Assembly (NCBI GenBank): GCA_963665155.2
Contig: OY761986.2
Coordinates: forward strand, 372,001 to 436,000
DNA: 64,000 nucleotides
Source of the DNA: UBA1141 sp963665155
GTDB lineage: Bacteria; Chloroflexota; Dehalococcoidia; Lucifugimonadales; UBA3495
Direction: 5' to 3'
A program made the translations under genes and the position numbers. The notes under the pieces were generated by a model that was given only the letters and a program-made list of their open reading frames with translations, ran no database searches and had not been told where the DNA came from. Of this stretch, positions 18,283 through 26,819 are shown piece after piece (the first letter of the stretch is position 1; each line of letters starts with the position of its first letter).

Positions 18283-18349
18283 TTTATTTTTCCTGCTTTA
18301 CCCCAAGGTCAGTTTCGGTAATGGGGTCAGCTTAGTTTGATAGTCCAGT

Positions 18350-18568
18350 CTACTTGAAACGGTAGGTAATGCGGCCCCGCGAAAGGTCGTATGGGGAGAG
18401 TTCCACTAGAACCCGGTCGCCGGGCAGAACACGGATGAAGTGCATCCGAATCTTCCCTGAAACGTGGGCCAGCACTTCGTGGTCGTTGGGAAGCTCAACT
18501 CGGAACATTCCGTTGGGTAATGCTTCTTTGACGCTAGCTTCCACTTCAATTGCCTGCTTTTTAGCCAT
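18350..18568 (-). CDS. infA: Translation initiation factor IF-1
   Basis: A 72-residue S1/OB-fold protein: EASVKEALPNGMFRVELPND, then HVSGKIRMHFIRVLPGDRV and VELSPYDLSRGRITYRFK. It blocks the ribosomal A site during initiation. Length and context (map-infA-rpmJ) are canonical. A strong terminator between map and infA is not evident. Confidence 0.96.
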   Translation of the reverse strand: MAKKQAIEVEASVKEALPNGMFRVELPNDHEVLAHVSGKIRMHFIRVLPGDRVLVELSPYDLSRGRITYRFK

Positions 18569-18694
18569 ATATATCCTTTCGTCTCGCCTTTCTCTGTCTT
18601 AAACCACTGTATATCCGCTATTTCGATTTTGCTTTGTCAAATGTGCCAAACCAAATGGATTTGGCATGGATTTGGTTTGTAATATCGAAATAAC

Positions 18695-19507
18695 TCAGCT
18701 GTGCTTGGTGAGCACTTCCGGTCCGTTCTCGGTTATGGTAATGGAATGTTCGAAATGGGCCGATAATTTATCGTCGGCAGTGACCACGGTCCAATTATCG
18801 CTCAGTATCTTGGTGTGCCAATCACCTAGGTTAAACATGGGCTCGATTGCGATGCACATTCCCACCCGCAGCAGTGGCCCAGTTCCGGGCGTGCCGTAGT
18901 TGGGGACCTGTGGGTCTTCATGTAAAAATCGGCCCACTCCGTGGCCCACAAACTCACGAACCACCCCGTAGTTTCGAGCTTGCCCATAGGCTTGAACCGC
19001 CGCTCCAATGTCGCCTATGCGGTTTCCCGGCAGACACACCTTTATGCCCGCTTCCAAGCTCTCGCGGGTAGCGTCCATCAGGTCTTGGGCTTCCTGACTC
19101 ACTTGCCCAACTGCCACCGACACCGCTGCATCGCCGATCATACCGCTTAGGGTCGCTCCCACATCCATTTTGACAATGTCCCCTTCCTTGAGGACACGCT
19201 TCCCTGGAATTCCATGCACGATTTCTTCATTCACGGAGGTACATATAGAGGCAGGGAAGCCTCGATAGCCTTTGAACGTGGGTTTAGCGCCCATGCGGGT
19301 GATTTCTTTGTAGGCGATTTTGTCCAGGTCCTTGGTAGTCATGCCTGGCTCTACCGAGCGTTTCAGCAGGGAGATTACCGAACCAACAACCGCCCCAGCG
19401 CCGCGCATGTCTTCGATCCCCTGGGGGGATTTAATTGTAATCCCTCCGGTGTAGGTGGACGCAGAATTAGAAGCCGTCTCAATTTTTCGATTCTGTTTCA
19501 ATACCAC
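18695..19507 (-). CDS. map: Methionine aminopeptidase, type I
   Basis: A 270-residue enzyme that removes the initiator Met. The metal ligands are recognisable: Asp in KMDVGATLSGMIGDAAVS (two Asp), His in GHGVGRFLHEDP, and Glu in GMCIAIEPMF, with the last Glu near the C-terminus. FPASICTSVNEEIVHGIPG holds the substrate-side His. About 25 residues precede the usual domain start (IKSPQGIEDMRGAG). The start is GTG. It follows adk by 124 bases, within the spc operon. Confidence 0.94.
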   Translation of the reverse strand: MVLKQNRKIETASNSASTYTGGITIKSPQGIEDMRGAGAVVGSVISLLKRSVEPGMTTKDLDKIAYKEITRMGAKPTFKGYRGFPASICTSVNEEIVHGIPGKRVLKEGDIVKMDVGATLSGMIGDAAVSVAVGQVSQEAQDLMDATRESLEAGIKVCLPGNRIGDIGAAVQAYGQARNYGVVREFVGHGVGRFLHEDPQVPNYGTPGTGPLLRVGMCIAIEPMFNLGDWHTKILSDNWTVVTADDKLSAHFEHSITITENGPEVLTKHS

Positions 19508-19631
19508 TATTCTATCCTTGTTTCGAGCGCTTGGATACCCAGCCCAAAAGAAGTCACCGAACTAGACGGAAACGGGCTTGGCTCCGGGCCTGATTTAATG
19601 GGACTTGCTTACAGTTTTACGAGATCTTGTG

Positions 19632-20321
19632 TTAATGGATACCCAGCCCGTCCAACACATGTTTGTTTACAATGTCTATCGCATCCAATCCGGAAACGTC
19701 CAGCAGCAAGCCTTTTTCCCGGTAGAAGTCGAGGACCGGCAGAGTCTCTTTTTGGTACACATCTATTCGGCGTTGGACGGCTTCCGGTCTATCATCCTCA
19801 CGCTGGTACAACTCGCCATCACACTGTTGGCATTTACGGTCTTGGACTGGTGCCTCGTTCGCATCCGAGGGGCCAAGGTCGATGCTATGAGGCGCTTGGC
19901 ATTCCCGGCAAATGAATCTTCCTCCCAACCGCTTGACCAATTCCTCTTCGGACACGTCGATATGAACCACTTTATCGATGCCTCTGGACCGGCTGGAAAG
20001 GGCTTCTTCCAACACCTGCGCTTGATTACGGTTGCGAGGGAAGCCGTCCAGAATAAATCCGTCCACCGAATTAAGAGACAGAACCTTGTCCAGTATGATG
20101 TCGATTGTGACTTCGTCGGGCACCAATTGGCCTTGGTTCATGTATTCGGCGGCCCTGAGTCCCAACGGTGTCTTGTTATTGAGATTATGACGAAACAAAT
20201 CTCCCGACGAGATGTGAGCCAAATCCAATCTGTCCCTCAACAACTGGGCTTGGGTGCCCTTACCCGCTCCGGGAGGGCCGAACAACACCAGTCTCAAATG
20301 ATTATTTTCAGACCCGCTCAC
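19632..20321 (-). CDS. adk: Adenylate kinase
   Basis: A 229-residue adenylate kinase (ATP + AMP to 2 ADP). The P-loop is GPPGAGKGTQAQ near residue 15; the AMP site is seen at HISSGDLFRHNL and the conserved DGFPRNRNQAQ. The LID domain has four Cys (CREC and, 25 residues later, CQQC), so it is the zinc-stabilised form common in Gram-positives and Chloroflexota. Only two bases separate it from secY, so the genes are translationally linked. Length normal. Confidence 0.95.
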   Translation of the reverse strand: MSGSENNHLRLVLFGPPGAGKGTQAQLLRDRLDLAHISSGDLFRHNLNNKTPLGLRAAEYMNQGQLVPDEVTIDIILDKVLSLNSVDGFILDGFPRNRNQAQVLEEALSSRSRGIDKVVHIDVSEEELVKRLGGRFICRECQAPHSIDLGPSDANEAPVQDRKCQQCDGELYQREDDRPEAVQRRIDVYQKETLPVLDFYREKGLLLDVSGLDAIDIVNKHVLDGLGIH

Positions 20322-20323
20322 AA

Positions 20324-21652
20324 CTACCTCAAGAAGCCTTCGTAGTTTCGCATCATGAGCTGGGCCTCAAGTTGCCTGAGAGTATCCAAGCCTACACCTA
20401 CCATAATTAATAAACTGGTGCTGCTTAAAGAAATTGCTTGTACATCGGTAATTAGGGATGCTAAATAAGGCACGATAGCGATGAAGCCCAAGAACAATGC
20501 GCCGCCTAGGGTAATACGCACGATCACGCGATTGAGGTAGTCTTGGGTTGGTTTGCCCGGTCGAATACCTAAAACAAACCCACCGTTTCGCTGCAAATTT
20601 TCCGCGAGTTGCTGCTGGTTGAACACCACCAAGGTGTAAAAGAAGGTAAATACTACTACGAGAATGAAAACCATTACCCAATACAAAGGAGAGGTTGGAA
20701 TGAGCAAGTCGGCAAAGAACCTCGCCACATCGCCTATAAATCCGGTATTGGTGGCAAAGTACGTGGCGGCGGTGCCCGGCAGGATCACAATTGAAAAGGC
20801 AAAGATCAAAGGAATCATGCCCGCCGAATTGATCCTCAGCGGGAGATAGGTCGCACCGCTTTGACGGTACATCCTCCCGCCACGGAAGATACTCCGTCCG
20901 TACTGGACCGGAATACGCCGGTGGGCTTCATTAAACATTACAATCAGGGCGATAATCAGAACGCCGATGATAGCAAAGAACCCGATCCCCAGAACATTGT
21001 CCCGGTCCAAGAAACCTTGGGACAGGAGACCGGGGAAACCTGCGACAATGCCCGCAAAAATAATCAGAGAAATGCCATTACCGATGCCCTTTTCAGTGAT
21101 AAGCTCGCCCAGCCACACCAAGAACATGGTGCCTGCCACCACGGAGAAGAGTGCGGCAATAGTTGGCAAGAGGGCGTCGCCGGAGAATCCGATGGGTCCT
21201 AAAACATTGCTTTGTTCCAGCAGCACCAACTGACCATAGCCTTGAGCGAGTGCTATGGGCACCGTGAGCCAGTGAGTAAATCTGTTTAGCTTGGCCCTTC
21301 CGGATTCGCCCTCTCGAGAGAGATCCTGGAGCTGAGGCACAACCGGCGTTAGTAGCTGGATGACGATCGAAGCTGTTATATAGGGGAATACGCCTAGAGC
21401 AACGATACTCATTCGGCGCAGGGCACCACCGCTGAAGAGGTCTAGAAACCCTAGGAGCTGGTTGCTGTCGAATAACAGGTCTAGCCGCGCACTGTCGATG
21501 CCGGGCAAGGGAATGTGGGCGGTAAACCGGTATAAAGCCAAGATGGCCAAGGTAAAGAGAATCTTTGCCCTCAGGTCCGGTAGGCTGAAGGCATCAATTG
21601 CCGCTTGAATCAGGCGCGGAAAACGTCCACCCTGCGCTTCGGCGGTAACCAT
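20324..21652 (-). CDS. secY: Protein translocase subunit SecY
   Basis: A 442-residue integral membrane protein with about ten hydrophobic segments, the channel subunit of the Sec translocon. Markers: AHIPLPGIDSARLDLLF early, the first conserved block DLFSGGALRRMSIVALGVFP, GIGNGISLIIFAGIVAG, and the cytoplasmic loop RRIPVQYGRS, which contacts SecA or the ribosome, followed by LPLRINSAGMIPLIFA. Length and position between rplO and adk are typical. SecE and SecG are not in the window. Confidence 0.96.
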   Translation of the reverse strand: MVTAEAQGGRFPRLIQAAIDAFSLPDLRAKILFTLAILALYRFTAHIPLPGIDSARLDLLFDSNQLLGFLDLFSGGALRRMSIVALGVFPYITASIVIQLLTPVVPQLQDLSREGESGRAKLNRFTHWLTVPIALAQGYGQLVLLEQSNVLGPIGFSGDALLPTIAALFSVVAGTMFLVWLGELITEKGIGNGISLIIFAGIVAGFPGLLSQGFLDRDNVLGIGFFAIIGVLIIALIVMFNEAHRRIPVQYGRSIFRGGRMYRQSGATYLPLRINSAGMIPLIFAFSIVILPGTAATYFATNTGFIGDVARFFADLLIPTSPLYWVMVFILVVVFTFFYTLVVFNQQQLAENLQRNGGFVLGIRPGKPTQDYLNRVIVRITLGGALFLGFIAIVPYLASLITDVQAISLSSTSLLIMVGVGLDTLRQLEAQLMMRNYEGFLR

Positions 21653-21658
21653 CTAAAC

Positions 21659-22102
21659 CTAGAGCTCCTCCGCTGTCCCTTTGGCTGCCTCAATTTTCTC
21701 CCGAGCGGAACGGGTGAACTTATGGGCAACGACTGTGATGGCCTTACTGATCTCACCATCACCTACAATTTTTACAGGCTGATTTAAATTTCTCAATAAT
21801 CCCCGGCGATATAAGTCTTCCGGAGTGATGCGGTCGCCTGCGTCGAAGCTATCTAGAGACTCTATCTTCACCAGTGAATAATAAATCTTGAACCGGTTGG
21901 TGAAGCCCCGCTTCATGGGCAGCCCCTTGATCAAAGGCAATTGCCCGCCCTCGAATCCCGGACGTATCCTGTATCCAGCACGGGACTTTTGTCCTTTCAT
22001 GCCTCGTCCGGCTGTACTGCCCTGACCTGCGGCGTCCCCCCGACCGACCCGTTTTCGTGCTTTCCTAGCCCCCTTGGAAGGGACTAGCTGATGCTCCATC
22101 AT
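21659..22102 (-). CDS. rplO: 50S ribosomal protein L15
   Basis: A 147-residue L15. The Gly/Arg-rich N-terminal arm is seen at RKRVGRGDAAGQGSTAGRG and KGQKSRAGYRIRPGFEGGQ, followed by PLIKGLPMKRGFTN and the C-terminal globular domain ending EKIEAAKGTAEEL. It lies 7 bases before secY and 25 bases after rpmD. Confidence 0.95.
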   Translation of the reverse strand: MMEHQLVPSKGARKARKRVGRGDAAGQGSTAGRGMKGQKSRAGYRIRPGFEGGQLPLIKGLPMKRGFTNRFKIYYSLVKIESLDSFDAGDRITPEDLYRRGLLRNLNQPVKIVGDGEISKAITVVAHKFTRSAREKIEAAKGTAEEL

Positions 22103-22127
22103 ACGGTTGCCTCTTTAGTTGGCCTGC

Positions 22128-22310
22128 CTATTCCGATTCCTCCACCTCTATCAGGTGGACAACTTTCTTTACCATGCCGCGGATAGTTGGAGAGTCGCTG
22201 TGGATCACGCTATGATGTAACCTACGCAACCCCAGAGACTTAATAATCTTGAGTTGATATCCGGGCCGGCCAATACAGCTTTTTATCCAAGTTATTTTCA
22301 ACTGTGCCAT
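22128..22310 (-). CDS. rpmD: 50S ribosomal protein L30
   Basis: A 60-residue L30: LKITWIKSCIGRPGYQLKI, then SLGLRRLHHSVIHSDSPTIRG and MVKKVVHLIEVEE. This is the usual bacterial length and motif order. Unusually, a 286-base gap separates it from rpsE upstream, whereas these genes normally abut. Confidence 0.93.
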   Translation of the reverse strand: MAQLKITWIKSCIGRPGYQLKIIKSLGLRRLHHSVIHSDSPTIRGMVKKVVHLIEVEESE

Positions 22311-22596
22311 TAGGTTAACCTTAATCTAGAATATTAGTATGCCAAGACTGCGAAGAAATGACTAGGTTTCGTATAATCCATGAGTAAAAGTAAGGCCGAA
22401 GGATGAAGAACTTCGTCGAATTATGGCAGACCCGGAAAAATGACGATTAGGAGTTGAGTCTCGGAATTGACCCATATTCTCAAGAGGCATTCAGACGAAG
22501 CACATAAGAAATGTAGGTAGCAAATATTCCTGAATCTCCGACGCTGGATGGAACTAGATAATCACCCTACCACTCCTCACTATCACGGTCTTCTTT
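22311..22596. other. Non-coding gap inside the spc operon
   Basis: 286 bases between rpsE and rpmD with no usable open frame on either strand, no clear terminator and no recognisable RNA motif. It is AT-richer than the flanking genes. It could be the remnant of an insertion or lost gene, or hold a secondary promoter for rpmD-rplO-secY. Confidence 0.6.
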
Positions 22597-23133
22597 TTAT
22601 CCAGTTTTTGCCGATTCCGAGGATAAGCGCCCTCTTTTGGCTAGCTCGACTTGTGGGTCACGAAGTTGCCTTAGAGCTTCCAGCGTGGCGTACACGATGT
22701 TGATGGGGTTTCTGGAACCCAAAGACTTACCTACCACGTCCCGTACACCACCCAGTTCCAGCATTGCTCTCATCGCTCCCGCCGCAATAACGCCGGTTCC
22801 TTCACGTGCTGGCTTTATCAGCACGATGGTAGCGCCTTTCTTCACAGTTATCTGCTGCGGTATTGTGCTGCCTTTCAGAGGAATATCCACCATGCTGCGG
22901 CGAGCGACGGCGTTGCCTTTCCGGACGGCATCGGGAATAACCAGCGCTTTACCCAACCCTGCGCCGACACGCCCTTTTCCGTCCCCAACTACTACCAAAG
23001 CGTTGAAGCGCAACCGTCTGCCGCCCTTTACCACCTTGGAAATGCGCCTAGTGTACACAACCCGCTCGGACATGCCCGATGGATCTTCATCCCTTTGTCG
23101 ACCGAATTGGCCTCTGTCGAATGCGCCAACCAT
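22597..23133 (-). CDS. rpsE: 30S ribosomal protein S5
   Basis: A 178-residue S5. The double-stranded RNA-binding part is seen at SERVVYTRRISKVVKGGRRL and FNALVVVGDGKGRVGAGLGK; the second domain includes PAREGTGVIAAGAMRAMLEL and GVRDVVGKSLGSRNPINIV. About 20 residues precede the conserved core. Typical length; it follows rplR by 83 bases. Confidence 0.95.
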   Translation of the reverse strand: MVGAFDRGQFGRQRDEDPSGMSERVVYTRRISKVVKGGRRLRFNALVVVGDGKGRVGAGLGKALVIPDAVRKGNAVARRSMVDIPLKGSTIPQQITVKKGATIVLIKPAREGTGVIAAGAMRAMLELGGVRDVVGKSLGSRNPINIVYATLEALRQLRDPQVELAKRGRLSSESAKTG

Positions 23134-23216
23134 CAGATAAAGTTCCTCCTCAGTTCAAACACTGTATAGATTAAGTAAGGTCCGCCCACAGTAAGTTCAA
23201 TAATCAATCCAGGTTC

Positions 23217-23585
23217 CTAAAAAACCAGTCCAGCTTCCCTGGAACTCTCAGCCAATGCCTTGACCCGGCCGTGGTACTTGTATCCGCCACGGTCAAATAC
23301 CACCCGAGTGATACCTTTCTCTTTGGCCCGCTCCGCAACCAGTTTGCCCACAGTGTGCGAAACCGCCAACTTGGGCAATGATTCCGACTCTGCTCCGGTT
23401 GCCGCTTCCAAACTGGACGCCGCAGCCAGTGTACGACCCGTGTTGTCGTCTATCACCTGAGCGTAGATATGGCGTAGGCTGCGGAACACACATAATCTGG
23501 GGCGTTCTCCGCTGCCTTGAACCTTTTTACGAACACGCAGATGCCGAACGACTCTATATTTTCGAGAATTTCTATCTTTGGACAT
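23217..23585 (-). CDS. rplR: 50S ribosomal protein L18
   Basis: A 122-residue L18, a 5S rRNA-binding protein. Seen: VRKKVQGSGERPRLCVFRSL, HIYAQVIDDNTGRTLAAAS, GKLVAERAKEKGITRVVFDR and the end GGYKYHGRVKALAESSREAG. Length and order (rplF-rplR-rpsE) are standard. Confidence 0.96.
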   Translation of the reverse strand: MSKDRNSRKYRVVRHLRVRKKVQGSGERPRLCVFRSLRHIYAQVIDDNTGRTLAAASSLEAATGAESESLPKLAVSHTVGKLVAERAKEKGITRVVFDRGGYKYHGRVKALAESSREAGLVF

Positions 23586-23587
23586 AA

Positions 23588-24175
23588 TTAAGCTTTCCGT
23601 GCGGCAGCTTTGCCGGGCTTAAATCGCAGCAATTCGCCCTGGTATCGGATTCCTTTTTCCTTGTAGGCATTGGGTGGTCTGACTCGGCGCACCTGCGCCG
23701 CTAAACTACCCACTTTTTGTTTGTCGATGCCCCGTACGTGCACCCGGTTATTGCCTTCCACCTGCATGGTCACCCCTTCCTCTGGGTGAATTTCCACCGG
23801 GTGGCTGTAGCCCACGTTCAGTATTATTCCGTCACCGGCCTCTTGAACCCGATAGCCGACGCCCATCAATTCTAAAGTCTTGGTGTAGCCTTCGGTGACG
23901 CCAACAATGGCATTGGAAATCAGGCTTCTGGTTAAACCGTGCAAGGAATGATGAAACTTCCGTTCCGAGAGACGTTCCACCAAGACCATTCCGTCGCTGA
24001 GCGTTACCTTGACCTCTGGGTGGTACTTTTGATTCAAGGTGCCCAAGGGGCCCTTCACCGTAACTCCGTCAAACTCTATCTGGACATCTACCCCCGACGG
24101 AACCGGTATAGGCTTGCGACCGATCCTGGAAAGAGTACGTCCTTGGGAATTTTCGCCACCATTATTACCAGACAT
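23588..24175 (-). CDS. rplF: 50S ribosomal protein L6
   Basis: A 195-residue L6 when started at the ATG at 24173-24175; a longer reading from 24301 would add 42 residues lying wholly inside rpsH and is rejected. The core starts SRIGRKPIPVPSGVDVQIE at about residue 17, followed by VKGPLGTLNQKYHPEV, HGLTRSLISNAIVGVTEGY and the signature VRRVRPPNAYKEKGIRYQGE. The short Asn/Gly-rich leader before the core is slightly unusual. The start overlaps the rpsH stop by 11 bases. Confidence 0.94.
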   Translation of the reverse strand: MSGNNGGENSQGRTLSRIGRKPIPVPSGVDVQIEFDGVTVKGPLGTLNQKYHPEVKVTLSDGMVLVERLSERKFHHSLHGLTRSLISNAIVGVTEGYTKTLELMGVGYRVQEAGDGIILNVGYSHPVEIHPEEGVTMQVEGNNRVHVRGIDKQKVGSLAAQVRRVRPPNAYKEKGIRYQGELLRFKPGKAAARKA

Positions 24176-24563
24176 AGCAGAGCAACTCCCCTCCGATTCC
24201 TTGACGCCAGGCTTGACGCCCACCCATGACCCCCTTAGAAGTTGACAAAATGGCAACTCCCAAGCCACCGAACACCCGTGGTATCTCTCCCTTGCCCACA
24301 TAGGTTCGTAGGCCGGGCTTGCTAACCCGTTTCAGGCCGGTGATGGCCGGAGCCCGGGCTTCACGGTAGGTCAGATGTATACGAATGGTCGGATGTGCTT
24401 GGCCGCGAGGCATGTCGTAATCTCGGATGTAGCCCTCTTCCTTGAGAATCCTAGCAATGGCAACTTTAAGCTTGGAGTGAGGGACGTTCACCGAATCGTG
24501 CTTTACCTGGATTGCGTTACGAATGCGGGTCAACATATCCGCCACTGGATCCGTAACCGGCAT
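24165..24563 (-). CDS. rpsH: 30S ribosomal protein S8
   Basis: A 132-residue S8: TDPVADMLTRIRNAIQVKHD at the start, PHSKLKVAIARILKEEGYI, GLKRVSKPGLRTYVGKGEIP, and the C-terminal ILSTSKGVMGGRQAWRQGIG. S8 binds helix 21 of 16S rRNA and often represses the spc operon; whether it does so here is not visible. Ends inside the start of rplF. Confidence 0.96.
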   Translation of the reverse strand: MPVTDPVADMLTRIRNAIQVKHDSVNVPHSKLKVAIARILKEEGYIRDYDMPRGQAHPTIRIHLTYREARAPAITGLKRVSKPGLRTYVGKGEIPRVFGGLGVAILSTSKGVMGGRQAWRQGIGGELLCYVW

Positions 24564-24633
24564 GATTATTTACTCTCCTGGAGTTTACCTATCTACTGGC
24601 TCAGTGCCAGCGCCAAAAATTGTCGCCAATGGC

Positions 24634-24819
24634 CTAAAGGCTGGCTTTGCGAACTCCGGGCAACTCGCCGTTAAGGGCCAACTGGCGAAAACAAATGCGG
24701 CAAATTCCGAAATATCGTATGTAAGCCTTGGGCCGACCGCACCGATGGCAGCGGCTGTTGGCTCGGCTGGGGTATTTCGGCTCCCGTAACCATTTTTGAA
24801 TCTTGGAAGACTTGGCCAA
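24634..24819 (-). CDS. rpsN: 30S ribosomal protein S14, zinc-binding type Z
   Basis: A 61-residue S14 of the short zinc class: two Cys-x2-Cys pairs (CHRCGRPKAYIRYFGICRIC), then FRQLALNGELPGVRKASL. The frame stays open upstream to 24924, but the family length and an AGGAG six bases ahead fix the start at TTG (24817-24819); the longer reading would overlap rplE. It lies 26 bases after rplE. Confidence 0.94.
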   Translation of the reverse strand: MAKSSKIQKWLREPKYPSRANSRCHRCGRPKAYIRYFGICRICFRQLALNGELPGVRKASL

Positions 24820-24844
24820 TTTTGTCTCCTGTTTATTTGGTCGA

Positions 24845-25678
24845 CTAAGTTTGACGAATAAAGGGCATGCCGTAAAGCTCCAACAAGCGAATCCCTTCTT
24901 CGTCGTTAAGGGCGCTGGTTGCAATGGTCACTTGCAGACCACGTATTCTGTCTATCTGGTTAAAGTCGATCTCCGGGAATATTATCTGCTCCCTGATTCC
25001 GATGGAAAAGTTGCCCCGTCCATCAAAGCCGCTTCGGGGGATTCCCCGGAAGTCTCGAATACGAGGTAGAGCCATATTAATTAGGCGGTCCAGGAAATGG
25101 TACATCCTGGCCCCCCTTAGCGTCACGGAAGTACCGATTGGGTTGCCTTCCCTAATTTTAAAGCCAGCGATTGACTTGCGAGCCCGGGTAATGACGGGTT
25201 TTTGCCCGCTTATGGTGGTCAGGTCACCGGTCGCGCCATCCATGGCCCGGCTGTTGGTTAGGGCCTCTCCCAAACCAATGTTTAACACTATTTTTTGGAC
25301 CCGCGGCACCCGCATAGGGTTGGTAAACCCGAACTCTTCCATGATAGCCGGAACAATTGTGGCCCGGTACATTTCCAATAGGCGGGGCTTAGGCGGCGCC
25401 TCTACAGGAACGGCTTCTTCAGCGGCTCTGGCACTTGCCGTCGTTCGTTGGGCGCGCGACGTCCTTCCGCCGCTTCTGGGCGCTCTTTGCCGCGATGGGG
25501 CTTGATCTCCCTGGGCTTCAGGCTGGGCGGTTTCTCCTGCGGCTTCTTGAGCTGCCGGCTGTTCGCTTTCATCACCAGAGGCCTGGGCCTCCGGAGTTCC
25601 GTCTTGCCCCTCGGTTGCTCCGTTAGAGCTATCCTGGTTTAGCTGATCCGAGGATTGGGACTCATCCGATATCATCAA
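24845..25678 (-). CDS. rplE: 50S ribosomal protein L5 with long N-terminal extension
   Basis: A 277-residue L5, against about 180 for the family. The normal core begins near residue 96 (KPRLLEMYRATIVPAIMEEF) and continues with VQKIVLNIGLGEAL, the GQKPVITRARKSIAGFKIRE block, GARMYHFLDRLINMALPRIR, and SIGIREQIIFPEIDFNQID. The first 60 residues are Gln/Glu/Ser/Ala-rich and acidic; residues 61-83 are Arg-rich (RQRAPRSGGRTSRAQR). The extension looks disordered. The start overlaps the rplX stop by 17 bases, supporting the long reading, and no good internal start with ribosome binding site precedes the core. L5 binds 5S rRNA. Confidence 0.93.
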   Translation of the reverse strand: MMISDESQSSDQLNQDSSNGATEGQDGTPEAQASGDESEQPAAQEAAGETAQPEAQGDQAPSRQRAPRSGGRTSRAQRTTASARAAEEAVPVEAPPKPRLLEMYRATIVPAIMEEFGFTNPMRVPRVQKIVLNIGLGEALTNSRAMDGATGDLTTISGQKPVITRARKSIAGFKIREGNPIGTSVTLRGARMYHFLDRLINMALPRIRDFRGIPRSGFDGRGNFSIGIREQIIFPEIDFNQIDRIRGLQVTIATSALNDEEGIRLLELYGMPFIRQT

Positions 25679-25982
25679 TTACTTCCTTACATTTGGGGCA
25701 GCCCCGAACTCTGGCCCCTGTTTCCAAAGTGATGGACGTGGGTCTTATTGGGCGGTTGCATTTGTTGCAAATCAACGACAGATTTGATGCGTGAATTGCC
25801 GCTTCCTGCTGGATGCGCCCTGACTGGCGAACATCGGGCCTAGGGCGAACATGGCGAGTGATCATATTTACGCCTTCCACAATCACCCGGTCGCTTTTGG
25901 GGATTTGCCGGTCTACTCGACCGGTTTTCCCTTTCTCTTTGCCAGCTATTACCAGCACATTGTCGCCGCTGCGGATGCGCAT
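25662..25982 (-). CDS. rplX: 50S ribosomal protein L24
   Basis: A 106-residue L24. The KOW motif is seen at IRSGDNVLVIAGKEKGKTGR; later come VEGVNMITRHVRPRPDVRQ and a C-terminal four-Cys zinc ribbon (ICNKC and GCPKC). Its start abuts the rplN stop at 25982. Normal length. Confidence 0.95.
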   Translation of the reverse strand: MRIRSGDNVLVIAGKEKGKTGRVDRQIPKSDRVIVEGVNMITRHVRPRPDVRQSGRIQQEAAIHASNLSLICNKCNRPIRPTSITLETGARVRGCPKCKEVIDDIG

Positions 25983-26350
25983 TATACCACCTCAGGCGCC
26001 AGAGATATAATCCGCATAAAACCTTTATCTCGCAGCTCCCGAGCCACCGGTCCAAAAATTCGGGTTCCTCTCGGCAATCGGTTGTCCAAGATCAAAACTG
26101 CGGCATTGTCGTCGAATTTAATATAAGTGCCGTCGGGCCTGCGTCGGCCTTGGGCTTGACGGATTACCACCGCCTTTACAATCTCCCCTTTCCTAACTGG
26201 GGAGTTGGGGGCGGCTTCCCGGACGTTACAAACGACCACGTCCCCCACGTGGGCAAACTTTCGGCGTCCGCTCCCGGGGATATTAATCAACCGGATAACT
26301 TTGGCCCCGCTATTATCGGCAACGGTGAGCCGTGTATAAGTCTGGATCAT
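25982..26350 (-). CDS. rplN: 50S ribosomal protein L14
   Basis: A 122-residue L14, which is exactly the family length: MIQTYTRLTVADNSGAKVI, the conserved GRRKFAHVGDVVVCNVREA, KGEIVKAVVIRQAQGRRRPD, and GTRIFGPVARELRDKGFMRI. It overlaps rpsQ by four bases, an ATGA-type junction. Confidence 0.97.
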   Translation of the reverse strand: MIQTYTRLTVADNSGAKVIRLINIPGSGRRKFAHVGDVVVCNVREAAPNSPVRKGEIVKAVVIRQAQGRRRPDGTYIKFDDNAAVLILDNRLPRGTRIFGPVARELRDKGFMRIISLAPEVV

Positions 26351-26769
26351 TCGTCTTCGTCCTCTTCCGTTTCGCTCTCTTCCGGCAGTTCTTCGTCGGC
26401 CTCAAGCTCTTGATCTTCTAATTCATCTTCCGCCACTTCATCAGCGTCTAAGTTGGCCTGTGGCGCCAATATTACGTCCGCGTCGGCCTCCAGTTCCGAA
26501 GGCCGGACTTCTGCGACCTGGTGCCGTTCAAGGATCTCCAATAGTCTCCACCGTTTGGTTTTGGAGATAGGCCGGGTTTCTTGAATCCGCACCACGTCGC
26601 CAAGCTTACACTGACCCAATGGGTCATGAACGTAGAATCGGGCGACCCGCCTCATCTGCTTGCGGTATAAGCGGTGCCGTTGTTTCCATACCATTTCGAC
26701 AACCGTGGTTTTCTCGGTCCGGGTCCGCACCACTGTTCCGGTGCGAACTTTCCGCATCTCTTTAGCCAC
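26347..26769 (-). CDS. rpsQ: 30S ribosomal protein S17 with acidic C-terminal tail
   Basis: A 140-residue S17. Residues 1-88 are a normal OB-fold S17 (RKVRTGTVVRTRTEKTTVV, VHDPLGQCKLGDVVRIQETR, PISKTKRWRLLEILER). The last 50 residues are an acidic tail with Glu/Asp making up most of the final third (ends ESETEEDEDE). Usual S17 is 80-90 residues. The tail overlaps rplN by only four bases, so it is real coding sequence of this gene rather than readthrough. Function of the tail is unknown. Confidence 0.94.
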   Translation of the reverse strand: MAKEMRKVRTGTVVRTRTEKTTVVEMVWKQRHRLYRKQMRRVARFYVHDPLGQCKLGDVVRIQETRPISKTKRWRLLEILERHQVAEVRPSELEADADVILAPQANLDADEVAEDELEDQELEADEELPEESETEEDEDE

Positions 26770-26819
26770 TGTTTGGTACTCCGTTGCTCTTTATTATGAA
26801 TCTATCTTATTGAGCTATT

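Noticed and set aside
19214..19915. A 233-codon plus-strand open frame across the map-adk gap
   Set aside because: Mostly antisense to map and adk, both of which are unmistakable.
24176..24301. 42-residue N-terminal extension of L6
   Set aside because: It lies within rpsH and matches nothing in L6; the ATG at 24175 gives the family start.
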